This document shows, one piece after another, positions 51,311-61,906 of a DNA stretch of 64,000 nt. Location: contig NZ_JAPSLH010000010.1 in NCBI RefSeq assembly GCF_031180965.1, positions 1-64,000 on the forward strand, written 5' to 3'. Every line of letters starts with the position of its first letter. Position 1 is the first letter of the stretch. Source of the stretch: Chelativorans sp. (lineage in GTDB: Bacteria; Pseudomonadota; Alphaproteobacteria; Rhizobiales; Rhizobiaceae). The position numbers and the translations under genes are program-made. Under the pieces are notes generated by a model. The model made no database searches. It had not been told where the DNA came from and was given only the letters and a program-made list of their open reading frames with translations.

Positions 51311-53911
51311 ATGGCCAAGCGAAGTGGCGGCGAGACAGAAGCGGCACCCATCGTCGACCAGGGGATGAGGCCCGGCGTCATCACGCGGTTGATCATCTTC
51401 ATTCTCGTCCTGACCGGCTCGGCGCTTGCCATCGCTCTTTTTCAGGAACGGCTCGGGGAAGACTTCCTGCTCGGTGTCCTCGGTGTTCTGGCAATGGTCG
51501 GGGTTGGCTATCTCTTCGCCAGTGCCATCGGCTTCGTCCAGATCGCGCCGCGGTCCACGGGCGACGAGCTTTCCCGCTCCTTCGTCGATTCCATGGCCGA
51601 GGGACTGATCGTCACCGATGCAAAGGGGCATATTCTTTACGCCAACCGCGCCTATGCCGAACTGACCGGGGCCATTTCGGCGGCGGACGTGAAGACGGTC
51701 GAGGCCCTCCTGTCCGACAATCCGGAAGCCGCTCCCGTGATCGAGCGGCTCGCCGCGGGCTTGCGCGACGGCAAGGCGGGCGACGGCGAGTTCCGCCTCT
51801 CGCGGTCCATTCGGGCGGGGGGCGAGCCCGGAGCGCGCTGGTATCGTGTTTGGGCGCGCGTCTTCAAGGTGCCGGGTCATCGCAAGCCGCTCTCGGCCTG
51901 GCTCGTCACCGACATCTCCGACGAGCGCGCCGAGCAGGAGCGCTTCTTCCTCGACCTGCAGAAGGCGATTGACCATCTGGACCATGCCCCGGCCGGGTTC
52001 TTCGCTGCCGATGCCGATGGCCGGATCACCTACCTCAATGCGACCCTTGCCGAATGGCTGGGCGTCGATCTTGCCAATTTCGTTCCCGGCGCCCTGACCC
52101 TGTCCGACATCATCGCCGGCGACGGGATGGCGCTGATCCAGGCCGTGAAGGCCGAGCACGGCACGACGCGCAACGCCGTCATCGACCTCGACCTTTCTAC
52201 GATGCGCGGCGAGGCGCTGCCCGTGCGCTTCATGCATCGCGTAACCGCCATGCGTGACGGATCGCCGGGACCGACCCGCACCATCGTGCTCAACCGGACG
52301 CTGGGCGAGGACGCTTCGGCCGACCTGCGCGCCTCCGAAGTGCGCTTTACGCGCTTCTTCAACTCGACCCCGATGGCTATCGCCAGCCTCGATCATGAAG
52401 GGCGCATCCTGCGCACCAACGCGCCCTTCCTCTCTCTGTTCTCGAGCGTGGTTGACCGCGACGCGGTGGACCGGCGGATCCGCCTCGACACGGTGATGCA
52501 TGAGCGGGACCGCGAAGCATTCGCGCAGGCGCTGGAAAAGGCAAAGCAGCGCCAGGCCGATATCGCGCCGATCGACACGGTTCTGCCCGACAACGAAGAG
52601 CGGCACATGCGCTTCTACGTCAATGCCGTTGCCGATCCGGGCGGCGGCGAGGGCGCGGAGGAAGCCGCCATCGTCTACGCCGTAGAGACCACCGAGCAGA
52701 AGGCGCTCGAGGCGCAGATGGCGCAGAGCCAGAAGATGCAGGCGGTGGGCCAGCTCGCGGGCGGCATAGCGCACGACTTCAACAATGTGCTCACGGCCAT
52801 CATCATGGCCTCGGACCTGCTTCTGACGAATCACCGGCCGTCGGACCCGTCCTTCCCCGACATCATGAACATCAAGCAGAACGCCAACCGGGCCGCCTCG
52901 CTGGTGCGGCAGCTGCTTGCCTTCTCGCGCCGGCAGACACTGCGGCCGGAGGTGCTGAACCTCACCGACGTGCTCGCCGATGTGCGCATGCTGCTCTCGC
53001 GGCTGGTCGGCAACGACATCACGCTGACCATCGAGCATGGGCGCGACCTGTGGCCGGTGAAGGTCGACATCGGCCAGTTCGAGCAGGTGATCGTCAATCT
53101 CGCTGTCAATGCGCGGGACGCCATGCCGGACGGAGGGCGGCTCTCCGTGCGCACCAGGAACGTGACCGCCGCCGAATGCGCCGAGTACACCTATCGCGAG
53201 CTGCAGCCGGCGGACTATGTGGTCGTCGAGGTGGAAGATACCGGCACGGGCATTCCGCCCGAGGTGCAGAAGAAGATCTTCGAGCCCTTCTTCACCACCA
53301 AGGAGGTGGGGAAGGGCACGGGCCTCGGCCTGTCGATGGTCTACGGCATCGTGAAGCAGACGGGCGGCTTTATCTACTGCGATTCGGAAGTCGGCAAGGG
53401 CACGGTCTTCCGCATCTTCCTGCCGCGGCACGTCCCATCGGCGGCGGAAGCGGCGCAGGCGGAAGCCGCGGCGGCCGCGGCGGCAAACGGCGCCGGAGAG
53501 CAGAAGCAGCGGGAAGCCAATCGCGACCTTTCCGGCTCGGCGCGTGTGCTGCTGGTGGAAGACGAGGACGCGGTGCGCATGGGCAGCGTGCGCGCGCTCA
53601 CCTCGCGCGGCTATGAGGTGCACGAGGCAAGCTCGGGCACCGAGGCGCTGGAGATCTTCCATGCGCTCGAGGGCAAGGTGGACATCGTCGTCTCGGACGT
53701 GGTGATGCCGGAAATGGACGGACCGACGCTCCTGCGCGAATTGCGCAAGGAGCAGCCGAACATAAAATTCATCTTCGTATCGGGCTACGCCGAGGACGCC
53801 TTCGCCAAGAACCTACCTTCCGACGCAATTTTTGGATTCCTGCCAAAGCCGTTCTCGCTCAGGCAGTTGGCCACGACGGTTAAGGAGATGCTGGAGGACG
53901 AGAGGGGATAG
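51311..53911 (+). CDS. cckA: hybrid sensor histidine kinase CckA
   Basis: An 866-residue protein matching alphaproteobacterial CckA, the cell-cycle kinase of the CckA-ChpT-CtrA relay. Two N-terminal transmembrane helices (about 25-75), three PAS-type domains, HisKA with H488 ([11 protein letters not shown]), HATPase ([20 protein letters not shown]), and a C-terminal receiver with D796 ([12 protein letters not shown]). ChpT and CtrA are not in the window. The start [10 protein letters not shown] has GAGGGG upstream; a start 15 codons earlier is less likely. Confidence 0.93.
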   Translation: MAKRSGGETEAAPIVDQGMRPGVITRLIIFILVLTGSALAIALFQERLGEDFLLGVLGVLAMVGVGYLFASAIGFVQIAPRSTGDELSRSFVDSMAEGLIVTDAKGHILYANRAYAELTGAISAADVKTVEALLSDNPEAAPVIERLAAGLRDGKAGDGEFRLSRSIRAGGEPGARWYRVWARVFKVPGHRKPLSAWLVTDISDERAEQERFFLDLQKAIDHLDHAPAGFFAADADGRITYLNATLAEWLGVDLANFVPGALTLSDIIAGDGMALIQAVKAEHGTTRNAVIDLDLSTMRGEALPVRFMHRVTAMRDGSPGPTRTIVLNRTLGEDASADLRASEVRFTRFFNSTPMAIASLDHEGRILRTNAPFLSLFSSVVDRDAVDRRIRLDTVMHERDREAFAQALEKAKQRQADIAPIDTVLPDNEERHMRFYVNAVADPGGGEGAEEAAIVYAVETTEQKALEAQMAQSQKMQAVGQLAGGIAHDFNNVLTAIIMASDLLLTNHRPSDPSFPDIMNIKQNANRAASLVRQLLAFSRRQTLRPEVLNLTDVLADVRMLLSRLVGNDITLTIEHGRDLWPVKVDIGQFEQVIVNLAVNARDAMPDGGRLSVRTRNVTAAECAEYTYRELQPADYVVVEVEDTGTGIPPEVQKKIFEPFFTTKEVGKGTGLGLSMVYGIVKQTGGFIYCDSEVGKGTVFRIFLPRHVPSAAEAAQAEAAAAAAANGAGEQKQREANRDLSGSARVLLVEDEDAVRMGSVRALTSRGYEVHEASSGTEALEIFHALEGKVDIVVSDVVMPEMDGPTLLRELRKEQPNIKFIFVSGYAEDAFAKNLPSDAIFGFLPKPFSLRQLATTVKEMLEDERG

Positions 53912-53955
53912 AGGCGCCTGCCTCCGCCCGGCAGCAAAAGACCTGAGCCAGCGCT

Positions 53956-55260
53956 TCACACCGCCACGGGCTGACGCACGCGGTTGCTGCTTCCAAACAC
54001 TTTCAGATAGCGCTCGATCTCGGCCGGATCGCCGGTGGCCTTCTCCGGATTGTCCGACAGCTTCACGGCCGGCCGGCCGTTAGCCTCGCTCACCTTGCAG
54101 ACCAGCGAAATGGCCTTGAGGCTGTCGATCTCGTCCGGCGCGCAGTCTTCGAAATCATTGGTGAGATTCGTACCCCAGCCGAAGGCCATACGCACCCGCC
54201 CCTTGAAATGGCGGTAGGTGCCCTCGATCGTATCCACATCCAGCGCGTCGGAAAAGATCAGCAGCTTTTCGCGCGGGTCGCGTCCATGCTTCTCCCACCA
54301 GGTGAGGATGCGCTCGCCGCCCTCGATCGGCGGGGCGCTGTCCGGCCGGAATCCGGTCCAGTCCGCCACCCAGTCGGGCGCGTCCTTGAGAAAAGCGTCG
54401 GTGCCGAACGTGTCAGGCAGGACGATAAGCAGATTGCCGCCATAGTAGCGCTGCCAGTCTTCGAGCACCCGGTAGGGCGATGTCTTCAGCTCTGCCTCCG
54501 TTCGCGTCAGCGCGGCCAGCACCATGGGAAGCTCATGCGCATTGGTGCCGAGCGCTTCCAGATCCGTGTCCATGGCGAGCTTAACGTTGGATGTGCCGGT
54601 GAAGGAATCGCCGATTCCTTCCTTCAGCGCCTCGACGCACCATCTCTGCCAGAGAAAGGAATGGCGGCGGCGCGTGCCGAAATCGGAGATGCGGATGTCG
54701 GGGTTCTTCTTCAATCGCTCGACCTTGGACCAGACTTTCGCTTTGGCCCGGGCATAGAGCACGTCGAGTGCGAAGGGGCCGAGCGATTTCATCGCCGCCC
54801 GCGAGCGCAATTCATTGATGATGGCGAGCGCCGGGATCTCCCACATGGTGGTCTCCATCCAGCGCCCGGGGAAATGCAGCTCGAACTGGCCGCCCCGGCG
54901 GCTGAGCTCGTATTCCGGCAGCCGGAACTCGGCGAGCCAGGCGAGGAATTCCGGGCTGAATATCTGCTTGCGGCCGTAAAAAGTGTTGCCGGCAAGCCAG
55001 ATCATCTCCTTTTTGCTGAAGCGGATGGTGCGGGCGTGATCGAGCTGCTCGCGCAGTTCTCCTTCGTCGATCTCGTCGGCAAGCCGCACCGTCCTGTTGC
55101 GGTTAGTCAGCGTGAAGGTCGCGTCCACATGCGGATAAAGGCCCCAGATCATCTGCAGCATCAGGAGCTTGTAGAAGTCCGTGTCGAGCAGACTGCGGCA
55201 GATCGGGTCGAGCTTCCAAGTGTGGTTGTAAACCCGGCGTGCTATGTCGGTGGTGGTCAT
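53956..55260 (-). CDS. pncB: nicotinate phosphoribosyltransferase
   Basis: A 434-residue enzyme of NAD salvage making nicotinate mononucleotide from nicotinate and PRPP. N-terminal [20 protein letters not shown] and the central [14 protein letters not shown], with the conserved GTRR phosphate-binding and His residues, are diagnostic. The start [12 protein letters not shown] was chosen; an open frame 20 codons longer has no good ribosome site. It converges on cckA, 44 bp away. Confidence 0.96.
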   Translation of the reverse strand: MTTTDIARRVYNHTWKLDPICRSLLDTDFYKLLMLQMIWGLYPHVDATFTLTNRNRTVRLADEIDEGELREQLDHARTIRFSKKEMIWLAGNTFYGRKQIFSPEFLAWLAEFRLPEYELSRRGGQFELHFPGRWMETTMWEIPALAIINELRSRAAMKSLGPFALDVLYARAKAKVWSKVERLKKNPDIRISDFGTRRRHSFLWQRWCVEALKEGIGDSFTGTSNVKLAMDTDLEALGTNAHELPMVLAALTRTEAELKTSPYRVLEDWQRYYGGNLLIVLPDTFGTDAFLKDAPDWVADWTGFRPDSAPPIEGGERILTWWEKHGRDPREKLLIFSDALDVDTIEGTYRHFKGRVRMAFGWGTNLTNDFEDCAPDEIDSLKAISLVCKVSEANGRPAVKLSDNPEKATGDPAEIERYLKVFGSSNRVRQPVAV

Positions 55261-55434
55261 CGGCGCCTGTCCCGCTTGGCCGGAAATGCGCGGAGGCATC
55301 CCGTTTCCGACGCAAACCACACCCCTATGGGCAAAAAGTCAATCTGTGCGCCGGAAGGTCCGGCTGGAACGAACCGCGAGCGCCGGCGTTCTGCCCGACG
55401 CGCTTCAATGCGACATCGGGCTCGGTTAGCGAGG

Positions 55435-55442
55435 TTAACCAT
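55435..55442 (+). promoter_or_regulatory. possible CtrA-type site (TTAACCAT)
   Basis: TTAACCAT is one form of the CtrA recognition sequence in alphaproteobacteria. It lies 45 bp upstream of the small secreted-protein gene at 55487. A single 8-mer can arise by chance. Confidence 0.25.
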
Positions 55443-55486
55443 GACCGGTTGAAAATCATCACGGGGGGCAACCATGAGGGATAGCC

Positions 55487-55822
55487 ATGGAATGCTCCAA
55501 CCCAGTCCTCCTCGCCCGCGGCTTCGCCGCCGCCCTGTTCCTGCCCCTGGTCGGGGTACCCAATCTCGCTGATGCACATGAAGCCAAGTCCGGCTGGAGC
55601 TATCCTTATGCCTGTTGCTCCAACAACGATTGCCGCGAAGTATCGGCCGATCTCGTTTCGGAGCGGCCCGAGGGATATGTCATCCGGACGACAGGAGAAG
55701 TCGTGGCCTACTCGGACAAGCGGGTGAGGGACTCGCCGGACGGCGTTTACCACTGGTGCTCGATCGCCGGAGCGGACACATCGCGGACAATCTGCCTCTT
55801 CGTTCCGCCCAAATCCTTCTGA
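55487..55822 (+). CDS. small secreted cysteine-containing protein
   Basis: A 111-residue protein. Residues 1-30 look like a signal peptide (ARGFAAALFLPLVGV, cleavage near ADAHE). The mature part has YACCSNNDCREV and two later cysteines (HWCSIAG, TICLFVPP), suggesting disulphides in the periplasm. The form (WSYPYACCSNNDCR...YHWC) is conserved in small rhizobial proteins of unknown function. It stands alone behind a 226-bp gap and converges on the RHH-like gene, 24 bp away. Confidence 0.72.
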   Translation: MECSNPVLLARGFAAALFLPLVGVPNLADAHEAKSGWSYPYACCSNNDCREVSADLVSERPEGYVIRTTGEVVAYSDKRVRDSPDGVYHWCSIAGADTSRTICLFVPPKSF

Positions 55823-55846
55823 ACGGCAATCGACAGCGATGAGCGT

Positions 55847-56185
55847 TCACCCGCCCTCATGCGAATCGTTTGAGCCATTGGAGGAACGGTTCGAGCCTCC
55901 ATTGGATGAGGGTTTCCCCTGGGGCGAGCCGCTCGATCCACGGCGGCTAGCATCTCCGGCGTCCGCAGTCTTGTCGATCACGCCGAAATCCTGAGACCTG
56001 GCCCCACTGCCGGCCTTTAGGAATCCGCCCGAGGCCAGCCCGCGCCGCATGAGTTCGCGCACGGCGGCCGCCCGGCTCGGCATGCGGTTCTCGAATCGGA
56101 AATCCTCCAGCGCCTGCAACTCTTCCGCGCTCAACATGATCTGCAGGCGTTCCGGCCTCTCAAGCGCCGCCACGTCGACCTCCAT
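55847..56185 (-). CDS. putative ribbon-helix-helix protein with low-complexity tail
   Basis: A 112-residue protein. Residues about 15-52 (LQIMLSAEELQALEDFRFEN, then RMPSRAAAVRELMRRGL) resemble a ribbon-helix-helix DNA-binding domain. The rest is a disordered tail rich in Gly, Ser and Asn. No toxin gene is paired with it. A GTG 4 codons inside (at 56173) has GGAGG 6 nt upstream and may be the real start. Function unknown; probably a small regulator. Confidence 0.65.
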   Translation of the reverse strand: MEVDVAALERPERLQIMLSAEELQALEDFRFENRMPSRAAAVRELMRRGLASGGFLKAGSGARSQDFGVIDKTADAGDASRRGSSGSPQGKPSSNGGSNRSSNGSNDSHEGG

Positions 56186-56433
56186 TCACAGCATCGTCAG
56201 GCAAAATCCAAGATTCGCCAATCATTTCAAGATAGATGGTGCAGGCTTGAAACCAGTCAATGGCGCCAAATGAGTAACTGGCGTCACTGACGCGAGATCC
56301 CCCGCTTCTGCATTGGGAGACTTGTACTAACTAATTGAAAAATAAAGAAAATAGGTTGCTTGTGAAGCGCCTCAGGGGTATCTTTCGCCTCCTCGCAGCT
56401 GAGTTCGACCTGCGAGGGAGCCTGGAGACCCAG

Positions 56434-56700
56434 ATGAAACGGTTCTCGAGCGCATTGCTGGAGGAACTGCATGCGGCTGTCCGGCGAGCTTTGGCGCGCG
56501 ATGGGGTCGTCAATGTCCCGGCAATCGCGTGGGAGATGAAGGCGCGGTTCCCGGAAGAACGGGCGAGCGTCACAGATCTGGAAGCCGAGGTGATGGCGGC
56601 CGGCATGGCGCATAGCGCTGCCATGTTTTTCCACAGGCCGGTCCCGCTCGCCCAGCAGAAACCGCACCACTACACCGGCAGCGGCGCGACGCTGCACTGA
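56434..56700 (+). CDS. hypothetical protein
   Basis: An 88-residue mostly helical protein (EELHAAVRRALARDGVVNVP; MKARFPEERASVTDLEAEVM) with no signal or membrane segment. I do not recognise a family. The ATG at 56434 has GGAG 6 nt upstream; the open frame extends to a TTG at 56335 inside an AT-rich stretch that looks more like a promoter. The 56186-56433 gap otherwise holds nothing I can name. Confidence 0.55.
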   Translation: MKRFSSALLEELHAAVRRALARDGVVNVPAIAWEMKARFPEERASVTDLEAEVMAAGMAHSAAMFFHRPVPLAQQKPHHYTGSGATLH

Positions 56701-56709
56701 CATAAGCCG

Positions 56710-56746
56710 CGAGAACGTTCCGCCTCGTCAGAGCGGGATGTTCTCG
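56710..56746. terminator. possible stem-loop between the hypothetical gene and the carboxylase
   Basis: CGAGAAC-G-TTCCGC pairs with GCGGGA-T-GTTCTCG (one mismatch, one G-T) around a 9-nt loop. It covers the 3' end of the convergent carboxylase gene. No T-run follows on either side, so termination is uncertain. Confidence 0.4.
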
Positions 56747-58260
56747 TGCTTCTTCCAGGGATTCGACAAGTCCTTATTACGGAGCATGCGCAGCGCGCGC
56801 GCGACGCGCCGGCGGGTCGAATGCGGCATGATGACTTCGTCGATATAGCCACGCTCGGCGGCCACGAAGGGCGAGAGGAACCGCTCCTCGTACCTGCGTG
56901 TGTGCTCTGCGATCTTCTGCGCGTCCGCTATATCCTTGCGGAAGATGATCTCCACTGCGCCCTTGGCACCCATGACGGCGATCTGTGCCGTCGGCCAGGC
57001 GTAGTTGATGTCGCCGCGCAGATGTTTTGAAGCCATCACGTCATAGGCGCCGCCGAACGCCTTGCGCGTGATGACGGTGACCTTCGGCACCGTCGCCTCC
57101 GCATAGGCGAAGAGCAGCTTCGCCCCGTGCTTGATGAGCCCGCCATATTCCTGCGCGGTGCCGGGCAGGAAGCCGGGCACGTCGACAAAGGTGACGATCG
57201 GGATGTTGAAGCAGTCGCAGAAGCGGACGAAGCGGGCCGCCTTGCGCGAGGCGTCGGAATCCAGCACGCCAGCCAGTACCATCGGCTGGTTGGCGACGAA
57301 GCCCACCGTCCTGCCTTCCACACGGCCGAAACCGGTCACGATGTTCTTGGCGAAACCCTCCTGGATCTCGAAGAAATCCCCTTCATCCGCCACCTTCAGG
57401 ATCAATTCCTTGATGTCGTAGGGCTTGTTGGCATTGCCCGGGATGAGCCGGTCCAATGAATAGTCCGGCTCGGCTGCGCCCTCGTGAAAGTCGATCGCCG
57501 GAATTTCCGCCGTGTTGGAGGAGGGGAGGAAATCGATCAGGCGACGCATTTGCAAGAGCGCTTCGATATCGTTGTCGTAGGCGCCGTCGGCGATGGAGGA
57601 TTTCGTCGTGTGGATGTGGGCGCCGCCGAGTTGTTCTGCGGTGACCGTCTCGTTCGTCACCGTCTTCACCACATCGGGCCCGGTGACGAACATGTAGGAG
57701 GTCTCGCGCACCATGAAGATGAAGTCGGTCATGGCTGGCGAGTAGACGTCGCCGCCGGCGCAGGGGCCCATGACGACGGAGATTTGCGGGATGACGCCAG
57801 AGGCGAGCACGTTGCGCTGAAAAATCTCCGCATAGCCGCCGAGCGCGGCGACTCCTTCCTGGATGCGCGCGCCGCCGGCATCGTAGAAGCCGATGATCGG
57901 CGCCCGGTTCTTCAGCGCCATGTCCTGGATCTTTATCACCTTCTCGGCATGGGCTTCCGACAGCGAGCCGCCGAAGACGGTAAAATCCTTGGCGAAGACG
58001 AACACGGTGCGGCCGTTCACCGTGCCCCAGCCGGTGACGACTCCATCGCCGGCGATTTTCGTCTTCTCCATGCCGAAGTCGTGGGACCGGTGCTCGACGA
58101 ACATGTCGAACTCCTCGAAGGAGCCTTCGTCGAGAAAGACCTCGAGCCGTTCCCGTGCAGTGAGCTTGCCCTTGGCATGCTGCTGCTCGACACGCGCCTT
58201 GCCGCCGCCCTCGCGGGCAATGGCGCGGCGTCTTTCAAGCTCGCGCAGGACGTCCTTCAT
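56728..58260 (-). CDS. pccB: acyl-CoA (propionyl-CoA) carboxylase beta subunit
   Basis: A 510-residue carboxyltransferase subunit, which transfers CO2 from carboxybiotin to propionyl-CoA or a related acyl-CoA. The crotonase-fold landmarks are [54 protein letters not shown] and [16 protein letters not shown]. The length matches PccB. The biotin-carrying alpha subunit is not adjacent. In alphaproteobacteria it feeds methylmalonyl-CoA. Confidence 0.95.
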   Translation of the reverse strand: MKDVLRELERRRAIAREGGGKARVEQQHAKGKLTARERLEVFLDEGSFEEFDMFVEHRSHDFGMEKTKIAGDGVVTGWGTVNGRTVFVFAKDFTVFGGSLSEAHAEKVIKIQDMALKNRAPIIGFYDAGGARIQEGVAALGGYAEIFQRNVLASGVIPQISVVMGPCAGGDVYSPAMTDFIFMVRETSYMFVTGPDVVKTVTNETVTAEQLGGAHIHTTKSSIADGAYDNDIEALLQMRRLIDFLPSSNTAEIPAIDFHEGAAEPDYSLDRLIPGNANKPYDIKELILKVADEGDFFEIQEGFAKNIVTGFGRVEGRTVGFVANQPMVLAGVLDSDASRKAARFVRFCDCFNIPIVTFVDVPGFLPGTAQEYGGLIKHGAKLLFAYAEATVPKVTVITRKAFGGAYDVMASKHLRGDINYAWPTAQIAVMGAKGAVEIIFRKDIADAQKIAEHTRRYEERFLSPFVAAERGYIDEVIMPHSTRRRVARALRMLRNKDLSNPWKKHENIPL

Positions 58261-58284
58261 GTCGCCTCCATCTAGGGAACAAGA

Positions 58285-58396
58285 GAGTAGGGAAATAAGG
58301 GAGCAGGGGAGTGAGGGACGAAAGTTAGCCCTGCGCCCACTGCTGCCGCAGCCAATACACTAGCGCGCCAATCCCCTTACTCCCTTTCCCATACTC
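58285..58396. repeat. imperfect inverted repeat, purine-rich/pyrimidine-rich arms
   Basis: The left arm (58285-58310, GAGTAGGGAAATAAGGGAGC...) and the right arm (58372-58396, TCCCCTTACTCCCTTTCCC...) are nearly reverse complements, separated by 61 bp. It lies in the 146-bp gap between the carboxylase and VOC genes. Purine-rich elements like this recur in rhizobial intergenic DNA. Confidence 0.6.
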
Positions 58397-58406
58397 CCTT
58401 ATCCTC

Positions 58407-58847
58407 CTACCAAGCTCCCGTATTCGGCATGGACGCCCATGGCTCGGCCTTCGGCTTTGCCTCGCCCTTCTGCAGGATTTCGATGGAGATGCCGTCGGGA
58501 GAGCGCACGAACGCCATCCGTCCGTCGCGCGGCGGGCGATTGATCGTGACGCCGGAATCCATCAGCCGCTGGCAGAGCGCATAGATGTCGTCCACCTCAT
58601 AGGCAAGGTGGCCGAAATTGCGCCCGCCTTGATAGTCCTCCGGATCCCAGTTGAAGGTGAGCTCGACCATCGGCGCCTTGTTGCGCTCGGCCGTGTCCAC
58701 GTCTTCTGGAGCAGCAAGGAAGATGAGCGTATAGCGGCCGGCTTCATTCTCGATCCGGCGGACCTCCTTGAGCCCCAGCTTGTTGCAGTAGAAGTCGAGC
58801 GATTCTTCCACGTCGCGGATGCGGACCATCGTGTGCAAGTAGCGCAT
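58407..58847 (-). CDS. gloA: VOC family protein, probable lactoylglutathione lyase
   Basis: A 146-residue glyoxalase-fold protein with the metal ligands in the glyoxalase I pattern: H5 ([10 protein letters not shown]), Glu in MVELTFNW, His in GHLAYEVDD and Glu in ISIEILQKG. It probably detoxifies methylglyoxal with glutathione. AAGGAAG lies 7 nt before the ATG; an open frame 23 codons longer is not needed. The gene is 146 bp upstream of the carboxylase on the same strand. Confidence 0.9.
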   Translation of the reverse strand: MRYLHTMVRIRDVEESLDFYCNKLGLKEVRRIENEAGRYTLIFLAAPEDVDTAERNKAPMVELTFNWDPEDYQGGRNFGHLAYEVDDIYALCQRLMDSGVTINRPPRDGRMAFVRSPDGISIEILQKGEAKPKAEPWASMPNTGAW

Positions 58848-59066
58848 TTCAGCTTCCTTCCTCGAATTGAACCCGCGAGAACATAAAGTGGAGGCACGGT
58901 GCCCGGCAACGGCCAAAAGCTCCTCCTGCCGCAGTCGCTGCAGGAATGCTGCAGTATATCCGGGCGCTGTTGAAAATCTCCCATAGGTCTTGCTAAGCCG
59001 GGAAGGAGCGATGCTATCTTGTGCGCGGCAGAATCAAATCTTGGGCACTTGGGAAGGCTGGGACGG

Positions 59067-59663
59067 ATGGAGGATAAATCCTCGACCAATCGGGGGCTTC
59101 CTGCAAGAGCGCGAGCCCGGGAGGCGGGCAGCCAGGAAGACACGTCCGACGCCATCGAGATTGCCGGCGCGATCAAATGGTTCGACGTGGCCAAGGGGTT
59201 CGGCTTTGTCCTTCCCGACGATCCGCAGACCGGGGATGTTCTTCTGCATGTGTCCTGTCTTCGGCGCGACGGGTTCCAGACCGCACTGACCGGTGCCCGG
59301 GTGGTCTGCCTTGCAAGGCACGGCGACAAGGGGCTGCAGGCCTTCAAGGTCCTGTCGATGGACACGTCCACGGCCACCCATCCCGCCGAGGACCTGGCGC
59401 CGCGAACCCGTACGGTGGTAGCCGCGGAAAGCGGTCTCGAGCGGGCGCTTGTCAAATGGTTCAACCGCACCAAGGGCTTTGGCTTCCTGACCCGTGGGGA
59501 AGGGACGGAGGATATTTTCGTCCATATGGAGACGCTTCGTCGCTTCGGGGTCACCGAACTGCGCCCGGGCCAAGTCGTGCTGGTGCGCTTCGGACGTGGC
59601 GACAAAGGCCTTATGGCCGCCGAAATTCATCCCGATATGGGGACCTTGCCCATTTCCCATTGA
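59067..59663 (+). CDS. cold-shock protein with two CSD domains
   Basis: A 198-residue protein: a charged N-terminal segment (1-30), a first cold-shock domain (about 32-100, [17 protein letters not shown]), a linker, and a second CSD (about 128-195, [18 protein letters not shown] and [11 protein letters not shown]). Both keep the RNP1-type KGFGF motif, so it should bind single-stranded RNA or DNA. Alphaproteobacteria commonly have such double-CSD proteins. The gap 58848-59066 holds only a TGCAG/CTGCA hairpin. Confidence 0.93.
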   Translation: MEDKSSTNRGLPARARAREAGSQEDTSDAIEIAGAIKWFDVAKGFGFVLPDDPQTGDVLLHVSCLRRDGFQTALTGARVVCLARHGDKGLQAFKVLSMDTSTATHPAEDLAPRTRTVVAAESGLERALVKWFNRTKGFGFLTRGEGTEDIFVHMETLRRFGVTELRPGQVVLVRFGRGDKGLMAAEIHPDMGTLPISH

Positions 59664-59705
59664 TTGCGGCCCGGCGGCCGGTTGGGCACCCGAAGGAAGT
59701 GGTTC

Positions 59706-60188
59706 ATGCGTCTTGCGTCTTTGCTTCTGCTCCTGGCCGCATTCGCACTGGGGCTCGGCTCCACCGCGCGCGCGCAGCAGCCGATGCTCCTGCAGGTCCA
59801 CCCCGAGAGGCTCATCGCGGAAACGGCCACCGGAGAGAAGAGCTTTTCCATCGAGGTGGCGGATGACGCGTCCGAGCGGCAGCGCGGGCTGATGTTCCGC
59901 AAATCCATGGACGACGATCGCGGCATGCTCTTCGTCTTCGACAGGAGCATGCCGCTCGGCTTCTGGATGCAGAACACGCCGATGCCGCTCGACCTCATCT
60001 TCATCGGCGAGGATGGGAAGGTGAGGGCGATCGAGCAGGGCGTGCCCTTCTCGACCGATTCCATCGCTCCTCCGGTCAACGCGCAGTTCGTGCTCGAACT
60101 GAAGGCAGGAACCGCTGCGAAGACAGGCATCAAGTTGGGGGACCGCCTGCGCCATCCGCTCATCGATGCGGTGGCCGGCAGCGGCTGA
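59706..60188 (+). CDS. DUF192 family secreted protein
   Basis: A 160-residue exported protein. Signal peptide (MRLASLLLLLAAFALGLGS, cleavage near ARAQQ), then the DUF192 domain with RQRGLMFRKSMDDDRGMLFV, MPLGFWMQNTPMPLDLIFI and the C-terminal VLELKAGTA. Function unknown; widespread in Gram-negatives. GAAGGAAG lies upstream. It follows the cold-shock gene by 42 bp and precedes the hydrolase by 16 bp, possibly cotranscribed. Confidence 0.9.
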   Translation: MRLASLLLLLAAFALGLGSTARAQQPMLLQVHPERLIAETATGEKSFSIEVADDASERQRGLMFRKSMDDDRGMLFVFDRSMPLGFWMQNTPMPLDLIFIGEDGKVRAIEQGVPFSTDSIAPPVNAQFVLELKAGTAAKTGIKLGDRLRHPLIDAVAGSG

Positions 60189-60204
60189 ACTGGGGCGACG
60201 GCGC

Positions 60205-60960
60205 ATGCAGTTCTTCAGCCACGACGGGTTTGATATCGCCTTCATCGACGAAGGAAGCGGCGATCCCGTTCTCCTCATCCACGGCTTTGCATCCACGCAT
60301 TTCGTCAACTGGGTCTCGCCCGGCTGGGTGAAGACGCTGCGGGACGCCGGCTATCGCGTGATAGCGCTGGACAATCGCGGCCATGGCCAGTCCAGCAAGA
60401 GCCATGAGCCGCAGGACTACACGCCGGAAAAGATGGCCGGGGATGCCGCGGCGCTGCTCGATCACCTCGGCATCGAGCGCACCCATGTCATGGGCTATTC
60501 CATGGGCGCGCGGATTGCCGCCTTCCTCGCCCTGGCTCATCCCGAAAAGGTGGCGACTCTTGTCTTCGGCGGCCTCGGCATCGGCATGGTCGAAGGCGTC
60601 GGCGAGTGGGACGTGATCGCCGAGGCGCTGCTCGCGGAGGATCCGGCGGCGATCACGCATCCGCGCGGCCGCATGTTCCGCGCTTTCGCCGATCAGACGA
60701 AGAGCGACCACCGGGCGCTTGCGGCGTGCATCGCCACCTCGCGCACGCTGCTGACGCCGGCCGACATCGCCAGGATCGAGCAGCCGACGCTGGTGGCCGT
60801 GGGCACCAGGGACGATATCGGCGGCGCGCCGGAGCCGCTTGCCGCGCTCCTGCCGCGCGGGGAGGCTTTCGCCATCGACCGCCGCGACCACATGCTCTCG
60901 GTGGGCGACAAGACCTTCAAGGCGCGGGTGCTGGAATTCCTGGCGGCGCATCCGCTTTAG
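60205..60960 (+). CDS. alpha/beta hydrolase
   Basis: A 251-residue alpha/beta hydrolase. The oxyanion region is LLIHGFAST, the nucleophile Ser is in GYSMGAR (motif GXSXG), the acid is probably in VGTRDD, and the His in RRDHML. It is a typical small-molecule esterase or hydrolase; substrate unknown. It lies between the DUF192 gene and cysE on the same strand. Confidence 0.88.
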   Translation: MQFFSHDGFDIAFIDEGSGDPVLLIHGFASTHFVNWVSPGWVKTLRDAGYRVIALDNRGHGQSSKSHEPQDYTPEKMAGDAAALLDHLGIERTHVMGYSMGARIAAFLALAHPEKVATLVFGGLGIGMVEGVGEWDVIAEALLAEDPAAITHPRGRMFRAFADQTKSDHRALAACIATSRTLLTPADIARIEQPTLVAVGTRDDIGGAPEPLAALLPRGEAFAIDRRDHMLSVGDKTFKARVLEFLAAHPL

Positions 60961-61087
60961 GGTTGCCGGGGTATCGGCGCCGCCGGCAAGTTTCGTTCCG
61001 GTTGATGATTGTTCAAAGAATTTGCGATTTAACGGCCGGGCTTTCTGCCCTAAATTATGCCAAGCACCGCCGGATATGGAGATACGC

Positions 61088-61906
61088 ATGACGGCCAGGC
61101 ACGCGGTCCGCACGAATGCGCCGCAACAGATCGACCCTATCTGGTCCGAGATCAGGGCGGAAGCCCATACGGCGGTCGAAAACGATCCGCTGCTCGCGGC
61201 CTTCCTCTATTCGACCATCCTCAATCACAGCACGCTCGAGGAGGCGGTGATCCACCGGGTTTCGGAGCGTCTCGACCATGCCGATCTGGCGGCGGGCCTC
61301 ATCCGCCAAACCTTTCGCGCCATGTGGGAGGACCAGCCGGACTGGAGCACCACCGTGCGGGTCGACATCCAGGCCTATTATGACCGGGACCCAGCTTGCG
61401 ACCGCTTCCTGATGCCGGTCCTTTACTTCAAGGGCTTTCATGCGATCCAGACGCATCGGCTGGCACATTGGCTATGGAACCAGGGCCGCAGGGATTTCGC
61501 GCTCTACCTTCAGAGCCGTTCGTCGGCCGTTTTCCAGACCGACATCAACCCGGCCGCGAGGATCGGACGCGGGATTTTCCTCGATCACGCCACCGGCCTG
61601 GTGGTCGGCGAGACGGCGGTGATCGACGACGACGTTTCCATCCTGCAGGATGTGACGCTCGGGGGCACCGGCAAGGAGACAGGCGACCGTCATCCGAAAA
61701 TCCGCCGTGGCGTCCTGATCGGCGCGGGCGCGAAGATCCTCGGCAATATCGAGATCGGCCATTGCACCAAGGTGGCGGCAGGCTCCGTCGTGGTGAAGCC
61801 GGTGCCGGCCAACAAGACGGTCGCTGGCGTGCCCGCCCGCATCATCGGCGAGGCCGGCTGCAACGAGCCTTCCCGCGCCATGGACCAGCTTCTGGTGGAG
61901 GAGTGA
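61088..61906 (+). CDS. cysE: serine O-acetyltransferase
   Basis: A 272-residue enzyme that acetylates serine, the first step of cysteine synthesis. The helical N-terminal half includes LAAFLYSTILNHSTLEEAV, and the C-terminal left-handed beta-helix has DINPAARIGRGIFLDHATG, VVGETAVI and LGNIEIGHCTKVAAGS. It is hexameric in relatives and usually inhibited by cysteine. GGAG lies 6 nt before the ATG. Confidence 0.96.
   Translation: MTARHAVRTNAPQQIDPIWSEIRAEAHTAVENDPLLAAFLYSTILNHSTLEEAVIHRVSERLDHADLAAGLIRQTFRAMWEDQPDWSTTVRVDIQAYYDRDPACDRFLMPVLYFKGFHAIQTHRLAHWLWNQGRRDFALYLQSRSSAVFQTDINPAARIGRGIFLDHATGLVVGETAVIDDDVSILQDVTLGGTGKETGDRHPKIRRGVLIGAGAKILGNIEIGHCTKVAAGSVVVKPVPANKTVAGVPARIIGEAGCNEPSRAMDQLLVEE

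Noticed and set aside
51143-53662. An 839-codon open frame antisense to cckA
   Set aside because: It is a shadow frame caused by high GC at third codon positions. Its product is Arg/His/Gly-rich and without domains, while cckA on the other strand is certain.
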